Shown: positions 26,269-35,914, numbered from the stretch's first letter. The stretch is DNA of 64,000 nt from Bernardetia sp963719525 (GCA_963719525.1 CAVRCG010000004.1:2542001-2606000); one strand, 5' to 3'. The notes: generated by a model not told the origin, from the sequence alone. Translations and numbers: made by a program.

Positions 26269-27510
26269 GTGATAAAAAAAGAAGAAAAAAAGCCTATTTT
26301 CACACAAGTAGCCATTATTGGAGGAGGTTTGGCAGGCTTGGCTTGCAGTATAAATTTAGCAAGAAAAGGAATAAGAGTAGTTTTAATAGAAAAAAACACC
26401 TATCCATTTCACAAAGTGTGTGGAGAATATATTTCAAACGAAGCCTTAGAATATATAAAATCTTTAGGCGTAAATCCGTTTGATTTTGGAGCAGTTTCTT
26501 TAGAAAAATTTTGGCTTTCTTCGCCTTCTGGAAACAAACTAGAATTAGACTTGCCTTTGGGAGGTTTCGGAATTAGCCGTTATACTTTAGATTACGAATT
26601 ATCCAAAATAGCCAAGAAAGAAGGCGTACAGGTTTGGGAAGGAGTTTTTGTGAAAGATGTTTTCAAGAGGGACGAGAGAAGAGGAATGGGGAATGAGAAT
26701 ACGAATGAAAAGAGGGGCGAGGGATTAGGGGCGAGAGAAGAGGGAATTGCGAATGAGAAATACGATAATGAAACTAAATTTTCAATCGAAACATTGAATG
26801 GAAGTATTCAAAGTCAGATTGTGATTGGTTCGTATGGAAAACGGAGTAATTTGGATAGTAAACTAAATAGAGATTTTACAAACAAAAATTTTCCGTATAT
26901 CGGTGTAAAATACCATTTGAAAACGGATTTGATGCCAGATAATGTAATTGCTTTACACAACTTTTGGCGAGGTTACTGTGGAATTTCTAGAATTGAAGAT
27001 GACAAATTTTGTTTTTGTTACCTTTCTCATAAAGACAACATTACCGATTTTAAGAAGGTAGAAGAAATAGAAAAACAACTTTTTACCGAAAATCCATTTT
27101 TGAGTAAAATATTAAAAGAAGCCGAGTTTTTGTACGACAAACCAGAAATTATAAATCAAGTTTCTTTTTCTCCCAAAAAACTAATTGAAGATGATATTCT
27201 GATGTGTGGAGATTCAGCAGGAATGATAACGCCTTTGTGTGGAAATGGAATGGCGATGGCTCTTCATAGTTCCAAAATTTTGAGTGATTTACTAATTCAT
27301 CACTTTGATAATCAAATTGATTTTACTGAATTAAAAAATCAATATCAGAGAAGGTGGAATAGTCAGTTTCAGTTGAGGTTAAAAGCAGGTCGAACGGTTC
27401 AGCGTTTTTTTGGAGGAAGAAAATCTAGCGAACTTTTGATTAATACGTTTAAATATGTTCCTTCATTAGCTCGTAAGGTAGTTAGTCTTACACATGGAAA
27501 ATCGTTTTAA
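26269..27510 (+). CDS. FAD-dependent oxidoreductase, geranylgeranyl-reductase-like
   Basis: 413 residues starting at GTG. A Rossmann FAD site is at the N-terminus (VAIIGGGLAGLACSINLARKG, with Glu41 of LIEKN), followed by CGEYIS, and the second FAD motif LMCGDSAGMITPLCGNGMAMA near 315-335. This is the layout of the geranylgeranyl reductase/aromatic hydroxylase group often found beside polyketide or flexirubin-type pigment genes in Bacteroidota. Odd point: residues 134-167 are a Glu/Arg/Gly/Asn-rich insert encoded by a G-rich dispersed repeat that also occurs in spacers at 5757 and 38303. It keeps the frame and sits in a surface loop between the substrate domain and the FAD fold, so the enzyme may still work. 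The substrate is unknown. Confidence 0.82.
   Translation: MIKKEEKKPIFTQVAIIGGGLAGLACSINLARKGIRVVLIEKNTYPFHKVCGEYISNEALEYIKSLGVNPFDFGAVSLEKFWLSSPSGNKLELDLPLGGFGISRYTLDYELSKIAKKEGVQVWEGVFVKDVFKRDERRGMGNENTNEKRGEGLGAREEGIANEKYDNETKFSIETLNGSIQSQIVIGSYGKRSNLDSKLNRDFTNKNFPYIGVKYHLKTDLMPDNVIALHNFWRGYCGISRIEDDKFCFCYLSHKDNITDFKKVEEIEKQLFTENPFLSKILKEAEFLYDKPEIINQVSFSPKKLIEDDILMCGDSAGMITPLCGNGMAMALHSSKILSDLLIHHFDNQIDFTELKNQYQRRWNSQFQLRLKAGRTVQRFFGGRKSSELLINTFKYVPSLARKVVSLTHGKSF
26668..26770 (+). repeat. G-rich dispersed repeat inside a coding region, copy 2
   Basis: GACGAGAGAAGAGGAATGGG, then AATGAGAATACG, AAGAGGGGCGAGGGATTAGG and GGCGAGAGAAGAGGGAATTG. It shares GGGCGAGGGATTAGGG- and GAATGAGAATAC-type units with the spacer copies at 5757-5798 and 38303-38372. 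It adds 34 codons to the FAD oxidoreductase without breaking frame. Confidence 0.8.
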
Positions 27511-27523
27511 AATTTAATTAAAA

Positions 27524-27561
27524 AAAAGCTATTTTAAGTAAAATTACTCAAAATAGCTTTT
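27524..27561. terminator. Bidirectional terminator between convergent genes
   Basis: AAAAGCTATTTT (27524-27535) pairs with AAAATAGCTTTT (27550-27561), and the loop itself can pair (AAGTAA/TTACT). A-run before and T-run after allow it to work in both directions, for the FAD oxidoreductase on + and the lipoprotein on -. Confidence 0.85.
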
Positions 27562-27607
27562 CTATTTGTCTAATTTTATCTAAGAAAGAAATTAGATTTC
27601 TGTTAGA

Positions 27608-28066
27608 TTATTTGCCATCGCCATCTACATCCATACGAGAGAAAAAGTTATCCACATCAGTAGCAATTTTATCAGCCGTTTTGTTTACGTCAGCTTTGAA
27701 TTGATCCCACTCTGCTTCTGTTTTATTTTCAGCTTGTTGCATATCTGTTTTGAAAGCGTCATAATTGTTTTTCAATTCCTGACGTTCTTCTTTCATTTCA
27801 GCAGTAACTTTGTCGCCACCATCTGCAATTTTCTTGTCTAATTCGACCAAACGAGCATCCCATTCAGCCATTTTCAAGTTCATTTCGTTTTGCCATTCTT
27901 GTTTTGCTTTTGCATATTCAATGTTTGCTTCAGCAAGATCTTCTTGTGCTTCAGCTACATTTTCAGCAGCATCTTCTTTTTTGTCGGCTGTAGATTCACA
28001 AGACGAGAAAAGAGTAGAACAAGAAATCAAAAGAGCGAATAAAAATACAGAAATTTTAGTATTCAT
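27608..28066 (-). CDS. Coiled-coil lipoprotein, paralogue A
   Basis: 152 residues. Signal peptide MNTKISVFLFALLISCSTLFSSC with lipobox LFSSC; the mature part is a long charged coiled coil (Ala/Glu/Lys heptads from about 28 to 135). It ends in DNFFSRMDVDGDGK, where DVDGDGK resembles half an EF-hand loop. It is 113 bp from a paralogue on the same strand. Each has its own terminator, so they are separate messages from one duplication. The role is unknown; Lpp-like or stress-protein-like structural roles are possible. Confidence 0.68.
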   Translation of the reverse strand: MNTKISVFLFALLISCSTLFSSCESTADKKEDAAENVAEAQEDLAEANIEYAKAKQEWQNEMNLKMAEWDARLVELDKKIADGGDKVTAEMKEERQELKNNYDAFKTDMQQAENKTEAEWDQFKADVNKTADKIATDVDNFFSRMDVDGDGK

Positions 28067-28122
28067 AATGATAAGTTTGATTTTTAGTTAATGTTATTTG
28101 ATATTGAGTAATTTGTAAAAAA

Positions 28123-28158
28123 CAAAAATCTGCTTCTTTTTACAGAAACAGATTTTTG
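28123..28158 (-). terminator. Terminator of the second coiled-coil lipoprotein
   Basis: CAAAAATCTG (28123-28132) pairs with CAGATTTTTG (28149-28158); on the minus strand the stem is followed by a T-rich run. It lies 21 bp past the stop of the gene at 28180-28644. Confidence 0.75.
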
Positions 28159-28179
28159 TAAGTTTATTTTATAGATTTC

Positions 28180-28644
28180 TTATTTGCCGTCGCCGTCTAA
28201 ATCCATACGAGAAAAGAAATTATCTACGTCAGAAGCAATTTTGTTAGCTCTGTTGTCTACATCAGTTTTGAAGTCGTTCCATTCTGCTTCAGTTTTGTTT
28301 TCAGCTTGTTCCATATCTGTTTTAAACTGTGCATAATTAGTGCGTAATTCTTCACGCTCTTCCTTCAATTCAGCAGAAGCTTTGTCGCCTTGTGCTTCAA
28401 TTTTGGCATCTAATTCAGCCAAACGAGTATCCCAAGCAGACATTTTTGTGTTCCAATCGTTTTTCCATTCCATACGCTCTTGTTTGAACTCAGCACTTGC
28501 TTCGTTTAGTTCAGCGTTTGCTTCAGCCATTTCTTCGTTTACCTCAGCTTTAGCCTCTTTGTTTTCAGCAGGAGTACAAGCAGTAAAAAGAGAAGTACAT
28601 GAAAATAATAATGCAAATAAAAATACAGAAATTTTAGTATTCAT
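28180..28644 (-). CDS. Coiled-coil lipoprotein, paralogue B
   Basis: 154 residues, about 60 % like its neighbour at 27608. The first ten residues (MNTKISVFLF) and the last segment DVDNFFSRMD-DGDGK are the best conserved, and both copies share the TEAEW(D/N)(D/Q)FK core. Lipobox is SLFTAC. The mature protein is an Ala/Glu/Lys coiled coil. The spacer from 28645 to 29154 (510 bp) holds only AT-rich sequence in which I see no gene; it must contain the promoters of this gene and of the DUF5916 gene. Confidence 0.68.
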   Translation of the reverse strand: MNTKISVFLFALLFSCTSLFTACTPAENKEAKAEVNEEMAEANAELNEASAEFKQERMEWKNDWNTKMSAWDTRLAELDAKIEAQGDKASAELKEEREELRTNYAQFKTDMEQAENKTEAEWNDFKTDVDNRANKIASDVDNFFSRMDLDGDGK

Positions 28645-29154
28645 AATGATAAAAATAGTTGATTAAGAATTAATCTTGTAAAAAAGAAATTAAGTTAAAA
28701 TGGTAGTTTGTTATAAAAAAGTTATATTAAATAGTATAATAAACTTTTTACTACCTATAGTTTTAGTGTGTTTGAAGTCTTATTTGAAACACGTTTTGTT
28801 TTGAGGGCAAAATTAGCAAATTTATTTAAAAATGTCATAAATTAAAAAGGGCGATTCTGTAAATAAAAATGACACAATCTTTAAAATGACTTATTTAATT
28901 AAAGGTGCAAAGTTAAATAAAAAAAATGAAACTCCTCACTTTTTTTTGAAGTTCACTATATAAAACGCTACTTTTATAAAAAGGTTTAAAAAAATATTTA
29001 TTTCTTGAAAATTTGTTGCTACCAATAAGCATCACAACTATTAAATTCTCTTAAAGAATTCTGTCTTTGTGTTTCTGTAACAAGATAAGAAGTCGGAAGC
29101 TATTATTTTTGATTAACTTAACTAATTACAACTCACTACTTCAACAATTTTTGA

Positions 29155-31419
29155 ATGAAGCACTTTTACGTTCTTATTTCTACCTTTCTAATTTTTCATT
29201 TTATTATTTTTTCAGCTTTTTCAGCTTTTTCTCAAACTACTCCTAATGGAACGGAAACAATAATAGAAGAAGAAAATACTACTAAAAAAGATTCTATTTC
29301 TACTTCTGCTTATCGCCTTTCTGTCCGAAAAACGGCTGCTATTCGCATAGATGGTGCATTAGATGAAGAAATTTGGCAAATTTCGGAAGTGGCTACAGGC
29401 TTTACACAAAATTTTCCTACCGATTCTTTGGTTGCTCTTTCTCAGACCGAAGTTAGAGTAGCTTACGATGAAAACTACCTTTATGTAGCTGCAATTTGTA
29501 AAGGAAATCCAGAGCAAAATTATATTGTTTCTTCGATGCGTAGAGATTATAATTGGGGACAAAACGATAATTTTTCTGTCAATCTTGATCCTTTTGGAGA
29601 TGGTTTGAATGGTGTTTTTTTTACGGTTTCGCCTGTTGGAGCACAGCTTGAAGGACTTATTTTTGAAGGCGATAGAGATGCCAATAATTGGGACAACAAA
29701 TGGTATAGTGCCGTTTCCGATTTGCCTGATGGTTCTTGGACATGTGAAATTGCGATTCCTTTCAAAACGCTTCGTTACCCAAAAGATAAATCAAAATGGA
29801 AAGTAAATTTCGCTCGTAATGATGCCTTTAGAAATGAGATTTCTTCTTGGATTCCTGTTCCCATTCAATTCACGACCATTTCTTTGGCTTTTACAGGCGA
29901 ACTTATCTTTGATGAAAATCTTAAAAAAGTAGGCTCAAATATTTCAATTATTCCTTATCTAGCAGGTTCGGCAGCGAAAGACAACATCAATGATACGCCT
30001 TATGAAACAAAAGGAAACTTAGGTGGAGATGCCAAAATTGCTATAACGCCTTCTCTAAATTTGGATTTAACAGTAAATCCTGATTTCTCGCAGGTAGAAG
30101 TCGATCAGCAAGTAACAAATTTGAGCCGTTTTGAGATTTTTTTTCCAGAACGAAGACAGTTTTTTTTAGAAAACAGTGATTTGTTTTCCAATTTTGGTTT
30201 TAGTAGAATGCGCCCATTTTTCTCTCGTCGTGTCGGAATTGGTTTTGATACAACAGTCAATCAAATTATTCAGAATCCTATTTTGTATGGCGCACGGCTT
30301 AGTGGAAAAGTAAATAAAGATTGGCGTGTCGGACTTTTGAATATGCAAACTGGGCAGGATAAAGAAAAAGGAATTATTGGTAATAATTATACGGTTGCAG
30401 CTTTCCAAAGGCAGATTTTTTCTCGTTCTAATATCGCAGGAATTTTTATTAATGAACAAGAAACAGGAAACGAAACTTCGGATAAACCTTATACTAGAAT
30501 GGCAGGGCTTGATTATAATTTGCAATCAAAGGATAGTAAGTGGAGAGGGAAAATGTTCTATCATCAGGCTTTTTTACCTAATCAAGAAAAAGGAGCTTTT
30601 GCTCACGCTGCTTTTTTGGCGTACAATACTCGTAAATTTTATGCAGCTTGGAATCACGAAATTGTAGGTCAGAATTATAACATCAACGATATTGGTTTTG
30701 TGCCTCGAAAGGGACTTTATCGTTTTGAAGATTGGGTAGGTTATAATATTTATCCCAATAAAGGAAAAATTCAACGTCATAATTTTCACGCTTATTTCAA
30801 TACTTATCTTGATTTGAATTGGAAAATGACTGATAGAAATATTTCGTTAGAATACAATGCCGATTTGTTTAATACAAGTGAGTTTGGAGCAGGTTTTTTT
30901 ACTGATTATACCTATCTATTTTTTCCTTTTGACCCTACTAATTCAGGTGGAAAACGTTTTGAGGAAGGAGAAGAATTTACCAACACAGGAGGATATGTTT
31001 ATTATAGTTCTGATTCTCGTAAGCGTTTTAATTTTTCTAGCTCTGCATCGTACCGTAGTTATTTCACAGGAACTCGCTTTAATATCGATGGAACAGTTCG
31101 TTACCGTTTTCAGCCTTACGGACAGTTTGCAGTTAGTTTTGACCATAATATCATCGAATTGCCAGAGCCTTATAATGATGCAGATTTTTGGATTATTAGT
31201 CCTCGTGTAGATGTTTCTTTTACTCGTAGCTTATTTCTGACAACATTTTTGCAGTACAATACGCAAGCCGATAATATAAACTTAAACGCTCGTTTTCAAT
31301 GGCGTTTCAAACCTGTTTCAGATTTCTTTCTGGTTTATTCAGAAAATTATTTACCAGAAAATTTTGGCTCAAAAAATCGTGCTATTGTAGCGAAGGTTTC
31401 TTATTGGTTTAATTTGTAA
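29155..31419 (+). CDS. DUF5916 outer-membrane protein with CBM9-like domain
   Basis: 754 residues. A signal peptide (IFSAFSAFSQT) is followed at about 55-250 by a CBM9-like carbohydrate-binding domain: IRIDGALDEEIWQ, VRVAYDENYLYVAAIC, then NDNFSVNLDPFGDGLNG and SWTCEIAIPFKTLRY. From about 260 to the end lies a DUF5916 barrel: FFPERRQFFLENSDLF is the hallmark near 327-342, followed by alternating amphipathic strands ending in KVSYWFNL. It belongs in the outer membrane, perhaps binding a glycan or another ligand in the periplasm or outside. No partner gene is adjacent. The family assignment is firm; the ligand is unknown. Confidence 0.88.
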   Translation: MKHFYVLISTFLIFHFIIFSAFSAFSQTTPNGTETIIEEENTTKKDSISTSAYRLSVRKTAAIRIDGALDEEIWQISEVATGFTQNFPTDSLVALSQTEVRVAYDENYLYVAAICKGNPEQNYIVSSMRRDYNWGQNDNFSVNLDPFGDGLNGVFFTVSPVGAQLEGLIFEGDRDANNWDNKWYSAVSDLPDGSWTCEIAIPFKTLRYPKDKSKWKVNFARNDAFRNEISSWIPVPIQFTTISLAFTGELIFDENLKKVGSNISIIPYLAGSAAKDNINDTPYETKGNLGGDAKIAITPSLNLDLTVNPDFSQVEVDQQVTNLSRFEIFFPERRQFFLENSDLFSNFGFSRMRPFFSRRVGIGFDTTVNQIIQNPILYGARLSGKVNKDWRVGLLNMQTGQDKEKGIIGNNYTVAAFQRQIFSRSNIAGIFINEQETGNETSDKPYTRMAGLDYNLQSKDSKWRGKMFYHQAFLPNQEKGAFAHAAFLAYNTRKFYAAWNHEIVGQNYNINDIGFVPRKGLYRFEDWVGYNIYPNKGKIQRHNFHAYFNTYLDLNWKMTDRNISLEYNADLFNTSEFGAGFFTDYTYLFFPFDPTNSGGKRFEEGEEFTNTGGYVYYSSDSRKRFNFSSSASYRSYFTGTRFNIDGTVRYRFQPYGQFAVSFDHNIIELPEPYNDADFWIISPRVDVSFTRSLFLTTFLQYNTQADNINLNARFQWRFKPVSDFFLVYSENYLPENFGSKNRAIVAKVSYWFNL

Positions 31420-31529
31420 GTTAGTTATCAATCTGAAGGACATTTTAGAAAAGTAAGAATAATTATCTTTTTCGTTTTTACTTTTCATATCAAAACTTAG
31501 TTTTGTTGATTTCAAGAATTGACATTAAA

Positions 31530-32111
31530 TTATTCATTCTCATCAGGATTGAGATAAAAATAAATTTCTACCCCTACAGTCATTAAAACTAAAGTACCAA
31601 TGATAATAGTTACATTGAAAATATTTTGTTCAATTTTGAAAAAAACATGATTCATATAAATGCCACTAGAAAGTAATACTCCTAAAATAAAATGTATTGT
31701 GGTTCTTTTATTTAAAACAAAATTGAGTTCTTTTATCTGCCTTCTATATTGGTTAGCATACGAAATTTCAAGTTTGTGTTTTTCTGCTTTTGCTAATAAT
31801 CTTCGTGCTGTTTTGTAACGCTTTGATTCTACAGAAGCTCTAAATAAAATATTTAAAAGCTCTTTTTCAGCTTTCAAAATTTCATCGCTTTCTATATACT
31901 TGAAATATAATTCTGTTACATCAACTCCTAATAAATACCATTTATTTTTACTCTCCATTGCTTGGCTAAGTAAGAGTAGATAATCAGCAATTTGATTTTT
32001 GTCTTTAGTAGTTTCAATTTTTCTATTGATTAATAACTTTCTACTTTCAAAATCTTGAATTATTTTTCCACAACTTTGCTTATTTTCTTCTTTTATAAAT
32101 ATGGATTCCAT
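31530..32111 (-). CDS. Hypothetical protein with C-terminal membrane helices
   Basis: 193 residues. The first 130 are charged and helical (many Lys/Glu, e.g. EKELLNILFRASVESKRYKTARRLLAKAEKH, TPR-like), and the last 50 contain two hydrophobic segments near 137-158 and 164-186, so the protein is tail-anchored with the helical part in the cytoplasm. I do not recognise the family. The gene stands between two unrelated genes; the 140 bp upstream contain a CAACGAGACTTCGTCGTCGTTG-type hairpin at about 32160-32184. Confidence 0.55.
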   Translation of the reverse strand: MESIFIKEENKQSCGKIIQDFESRKLLINRKIETTKDKNQIADYLLLLSQAMESKNKWYLLGVDVTELYFKYIESDEILKAEKELLNILFRASVESKRYKTARRLLAKAEKHKLEISYANQYRRQIKELNFVLNKRTTIHFILGVLLSSGIYMNHVFFKIEQNIFNVTIIIGTLVLMTVGVEIYFYLNPDENE

Positions 32112-32251
32112 TATTCATTTTTTATTTAACAATACAGGAAAATAGTCGCTTTATCTACCGTCAACGAGACTTCGTCGTCGTTGAGGTCTATGAATTTAAA
32201 CCTTAACGGTCAATAAAACTACCTATTTAAACACTAATTAAATCTGAAAAC

Positions 32252-35200
32252 CTACTCCACCAAAATCACCAAATCATCTTGTTCCACCATCGAACCACCC
32301 TCTAAAACAACTTTTTTAACTGTTCCTGCTTTTGGCGTACTTACGGTAGTTTCCATTTTCATTGCTTCAATTACAAAAAGAGAATCTCCAGCTTTCAAAA
32401 CATCGCCTTCTTTTACGAGTACTTCAGCTATTTTTCCTTGAAGTGGCGATCCTACTTCTCCGTCTTCGGTAGCACTTGCTTTTTGATTAGAAATTTTGGT
32501 AATTTTCAAGCTTTTATCCAAAACACGAACACGACGAATTTGTCCGTTCATATCAAAAGTAACTGTTTTCATTCCGTCTTCATCTGGCTGACTAATCGAA
32601 CGAAGTTTTACGATAAGCGTTTTTCCTTCTGCAATATCGATCATTATTTCCTCGTTGGGTTGAATGCCATAAAAGAAAATTTTGGTCGGCAAAATCGAAA
32701 CGTCTCCAAATTCTTGAACCGTATTATAAAAATCTGTAAATACTTTTGGGTACAATAAATAAGAAAGCAAATCTAATTCGTTGGCATTTTTGAATTCTTT
32801 CTTGAATGATTTCCATTCCTTTTCCCAATCAATCGGTTCTAAATGTTCGTTCGGACGCTGCGTAAAAGGTTTTTCTTTTTTGAGAATAATCTTTTGAATT
32901 TTCTTTGGAAATCCTCCCTGTGGCTGCCCCAAATCTCCACGCATCATTTCTTTTATCGATTCTGGAAAAGACATCGTTTCTCCTTTTTCGAAAATATCTG
33001 CTTTTGAATACCCATTTGCTGTCATAAAAAGAGCAAAATCTCCCACTACTTTCGAACTCGGTGTAACCTTAATTAAATCTCCAAAAAGCTCATTAGCAAC
33101 AGCATAATTTTTCTTTATTTCTTGAAATTTATCTCCTAAACCTAAGGATTCAGCTTGTGGACGTAGATTCGAATACTGCCCTCCCGGTATTTCGTGTTCA
33201 TACACTTCTGCCGTTCCTGCCTTCAAATCGGACTCAAAAGGATAGTAATATTCTCTTACATCTTCCCAATAATTCGAAAAAGAATTGAGTTTTGGTAAGT
33301 ATATTTTTTGCTCCCGTTCGTGTCCTTCCATTACTGCAACCATTGAATTAAATGAAGGTTGAGAAGTCAGACCAGACATAGAAGCCAGCGCAACATCAAC
33401 TACATCAACACCTGCTTCAATCGCTTTGAGATACGTAGCAGATTGAATAGAAGAGGTATCATGAGTATGCAAGTGAATAGGAATGTGTACGGTTTCTTTG
33501 AGTTTTGAGATTAATAATTCGGCTGCATACGGTCGTAGAAGTCCTGCCATATCCTTGATTGCTAAAATATGCGCTCCTTCGTCTTCTAGTTTTTTAGCCA
33601 AATCTAAATAATACTCTAAATTATACTTTCCTTCTGGATTGGTAATTATATCACCCGTATAACAAATACAAGCCTCTGCAAGCGAATTTGTATGTTTTCG
33701 AATGGTTTTGATACTTACTTTCATTGCTTCTACCCAATTCAGAGAATCAAAAACACGGAAAATATCAATTCCATTCTCGGCTGCTTCTTCAATAAATTTT
33801 ATAACCAAATTATCTGGATAAGCCTTATAACCTACTGCATTTGTACCACGCAATAGCATTTGTAAAAGAATATTTGGCGCAGCTTTTCGGATATTTTTCA
33901 ATCTTTCCCATGGGTCTTCGTGCAAGAAACGCATCGAAACATCAAAAGTAGCTCCTCCCCACATTTCTAAAGAAAATACTTCTGGATGGTTTTTGGCAAA
34001 ACTTTTTGTTACCTCCAACATATCAAACGGACGAACACGAGTAGCCAAAAGTGATTGGTGAGCATCTCTCAAAGTAGTGTCTGTGTAATGAATCGCTTTG
34101 TCTTTTTTGAGCCATTTACAAAAATCTTCTCGTCCTAATTTGTTTAATTTATCCTTCGTTCCTTTCGGAAATTTATCTATATATTTTTTATCAAAATCTG
34201 GAACTTTTGGCGTTCTGAAAACAATAGTTGGATTTATTTTACTTACACTTTCGTTTCCATTAACGGTAGTTTCGGCGATATAACGGAGAATTTTTGTTCC
34301 TCTATCAAAACGACGAGGCATTTCGAAAAGCTCTGGATAATTGTCGATAAACTTAACAGTTGCTTCTCCTTTTTGAAAAACTGGGTGCGAAATTACATTC
34401 AACAAAAAATCAATATTCGTCTTGACTCCTCTAATCCTAAATTCTCTCAAAGCACGGTGCAAACGAATAGCAGCTCCCCAAAGTGTACGTCCTTTTGCCG
34501 AAACTTTTATCAGCATAGGGTCAAAAAATGGCGAAATTCTAGCTCCTGTATAACAATTTCCTGCATCAAGACGAATTCCGTAGCCATCGGCAGAACGGTA
34601 AGCGACAATAAGACCAAAATCTGGTTTAAAATTATTTACTGGGTCTTCTGTCGTAATTCTACATTGAATCGCAAAACCATTACAAGGAACATCAGCCTGA
34701 CTATGAATATAAATGCGTTTGTCTGTGAGTGGATAACCTTGAGCAATCAAAATTTGAGTACGCACAATATCAATTCCTGTTACCTCTTCCGTAATTGTAT
34801 GTTCCACCTGAACTCGTGGATTTACTTCAATAAAATAAATATTTTCGTCTGCATCTACCAAAAACTCAACCGTTCCGACATTATTGTACTTTACTTCTTT
34901 TGCAATCGATAAGGCATAATCATAAAGCGCATATTTTGTAGGTTGAGAAAGTGTCATGCTCGGCGCAACTTCTACCACTTTTTGAAAACGACGTTGAACA
35001 GAACAATCACGCTCAAATAAATGAACGGTTCGACCGTAATTATCAGCCATTATTTGCACTTCGATATGTTTAGGATTATCAATGTACTTTTCTAAGAAAA
35101 TACGGTCGTCATTAAATGCTTTTTTGGCTTCACTTTTTGCTTCTTTGAAGGATTTTATTAATGTTGGCTCGTCATGACAAACACGCATTCCACGTCCACC

Positions 35201-35713
35201 ACCACCACCAGCAGCTTTTATAATTACTGGATAACCAATTCTGGTCGCTTCTTTCACAGCCACTTCAGCAGAACTCAAAGGGTCTTTGCTATCTTCAATT
35301 ACTGGAACTAAGGCACGACGAGCAATCACTTTTGCAGCTACTTTATCGCCTAATTGATTCATTACTTCTGGCAAAGGCCCAACAAAAATTATCCCTTCCT
35401 GACGACAACGTTCTGCAAAATGAACATTTTCCGACAAGAAACCATACCCTGGATGAATGGCATCAATTTTTTTGGCTTTTGCAAGATTTATAATTTCTTC
35501 AATATCCAAATACGGTTTTAATGGGTCGTCTTCTGTGCCAATTTGGTAGGCTTCATCAGCTTTGTAACGGTGTAGAGAATACCTGTCTTCATACGTGTAA
35601 ATTGCGACAGTTCTGATATTGAGTTCAGAAGCTGCACGCAGAACACGGATTGCAATTTCTCCACGATTGGCAATTAAGATACGGTCTAGTTTTTTTATAT
35701 TTTCGTTTTTCAT
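32252..35713 (-). CDS. pyc: Pyruvate carboxylase
   Basis: Pyruvate carboxylase makes oxaloacetate from pyruvate, bicarbonate and ATP using biotin. At 1153 residues this is the single-chain form. Order: biotin carboxylase with ATP-grasp (about 10-465; IKAAGGGGGRGMRV near 165-178, FIEVNPRVQVEHTITEEVTG near 294), carboxyltransferase (about 540-830; YTDTTLRDAHQSLLATRVR, metal site LHTHDTS), the tetramerisation part, and a biotinyl domain (about 1080-1153) with the modified Lys1119 in EAMKMET. It is a lone gene with no operon partner. It feeds the TCA cycle when growing on pyruvate-yielding substrates. Assignment is near certain. Confidence 0.97.
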   Translation of the reverse strand: MKNENIKKLDRILIANRGEIAIRVLRAASELNIRTVAIYTYEDRYSLHRYKADEAYQIGTEDDPLKPYLDIEEIINLAKAKKIDAIHPGYGFLSENVHFAERCRQEGIIFVGPLPEVMNQLGDKVAAKVIARRALVPVIEDSKDPLSSAEVAVKEATRIGYPVIIKAAGGGGGRGMRVCHDEPTLIKSFKEAKSEAKKAFNDDRIFLEKYIDNPKHIEVQIMADNYGRTVHLFERDCSVQRRFQKVVEVAPSMTLSQPTKYALYDYALSIAKEVKYNNVGTVEFLVDADENIYFIEVNPRVQVEHTITEEVTGIDIVRTQILIAQGYPLTDKRIYIHSQADVPCNGFAIQCRITTEDPVNNFKPDFGLIVAYRSADGYGIRLDAGNCYTGARISPFFDPMLIKVSAKGRTLWGAAIRLHRALREFRIRGVKTNIDFLLNVISHPVFQKGEATVKFIDNYPELFEMPRRFDRGTKILRYIAETTVNGNESVSKINPTIVFRTPKVPDFDKKYIDKFPKGTKDKLNKLGREDFCKWLKKDKAIHYTDTTLRDAHQSLLATRVRPFDMLEVTKSFAKNHPEVFSLEMWGGATFDVSMRFLHEDPWERLKNIRKAAPNILLQMLLRGTNAVGYKAYPDNLVIKFIEEAAENGIDIFRVFDSLNWVEAMKVSIKTIRKHTNSLAEACICYTGDIITNPEGKYNLEYYLDLAKKLEDEGAHILAIKDMAGLLRPYAAELLISKLKETVHIPIHLHTHDTSSIQSATYLKAIEAGVDVVDVALASMSGLTSQPSFNSMVAVMEGHEREQKIYLPKLNSFSNYWEDVREYYYPFESDLKAGTAEVYEHEIPGGQYSNLRPQAESLGLGDKFQEIKKNYAVANELFGDLIKVTPSSKVVGDFALFMTANGYSKADIFEKGETMSFPESIKEMMRGDLGQPQGGFPKKIQKIILKKEKPFTQRPNEHLEPIDWEKEWKSFKKEFKNANELDLLSYLLYPKVFTDFYNTVQEFGDVSILPTKIFFYGIQPNEEIMIDIAEGKTLIVKLRSISQPDEDGMKTVTFDMNGQIRRVRVLDKSLKITKISNQKASATEDGEVGSPLQGKIAEVLVKEGDVLKAGDSLFVIEAMKMETTVSTPKAGTVKKVVLEGGSMVEQDDLVILVE

Positions 35714-35731
35714 TTTATTAGTTAGTGTTTT

Positions 35732-35763
35732 TTGTTGGTGTCGCTTCGCTCAAATACCAACAA
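35732..35763. repeat. TTGTTGGT inverted repeat
   Basis: TTGTTGGTG and TACCAACAA arms enclose TCGCTTCGCTCAAA, which is the reverse of the GCGAAGC core at 21463-21493. It sits in the divergent spacer just upstream of the pyc start. Confidence 0.65.
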
Positions 35764-35849
35764 AGGCTAGATTGAATACAGCAATCTGTTTTTCTTTTAA
35801 AATTAGATAAAAAAATAGCTTTATCAAATCAAAATCTAAAACAGTTTGG

Positions 35850-35914
35850 TAATTTTGCAATTCTGTCAGCTCACTCTTTAGAGTGAGAAAATGTACCGTA
35901 CCCTTTGGTGTACG
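35850..35914 (+). promoter_or_regulatory. Candidate promoter and two-hairpin leader of the fucosyltransferase gene
   Basis: TAATTTTG at 35850-35857 matches the TAnnTTTG -7 box. Between it and the ATG at 35930 lie two compact hairpins: CTCACTC/GAGTGAG with loop TTTA at 35870-35887, and CGTACC-CTTT-GGTGTACG at 35897-35914. No ribosome-binding site is obvious (Bacteroidota often lack one). The two stems could control translation or mRNA stability. Confidence 0.4.

Noticed and set aside
26163..26483. 106-codon frame overlapping the FAD oxidoreductase start
   Set aside because: It is Lys/Arg-rich and rests on the repeat-filled spacer and the alternative frame of the enzyme; no protein-like pattern.
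32112..32251. Riboswitch upstream of the 193-residue membrane protein
   Set aside because: There is one CAACGAGA...TCGTCGTTG hairpin but no aptamer-like conserved core or anti-terminator; it could equally be a repeat.
34373..34912. Long frame antisense to pyruvate carboxylase
   Set aside because: It is a shadow of the carboxylase reading frame: low complexity, Asn/Ser/Cys-rich, no homology pattern.
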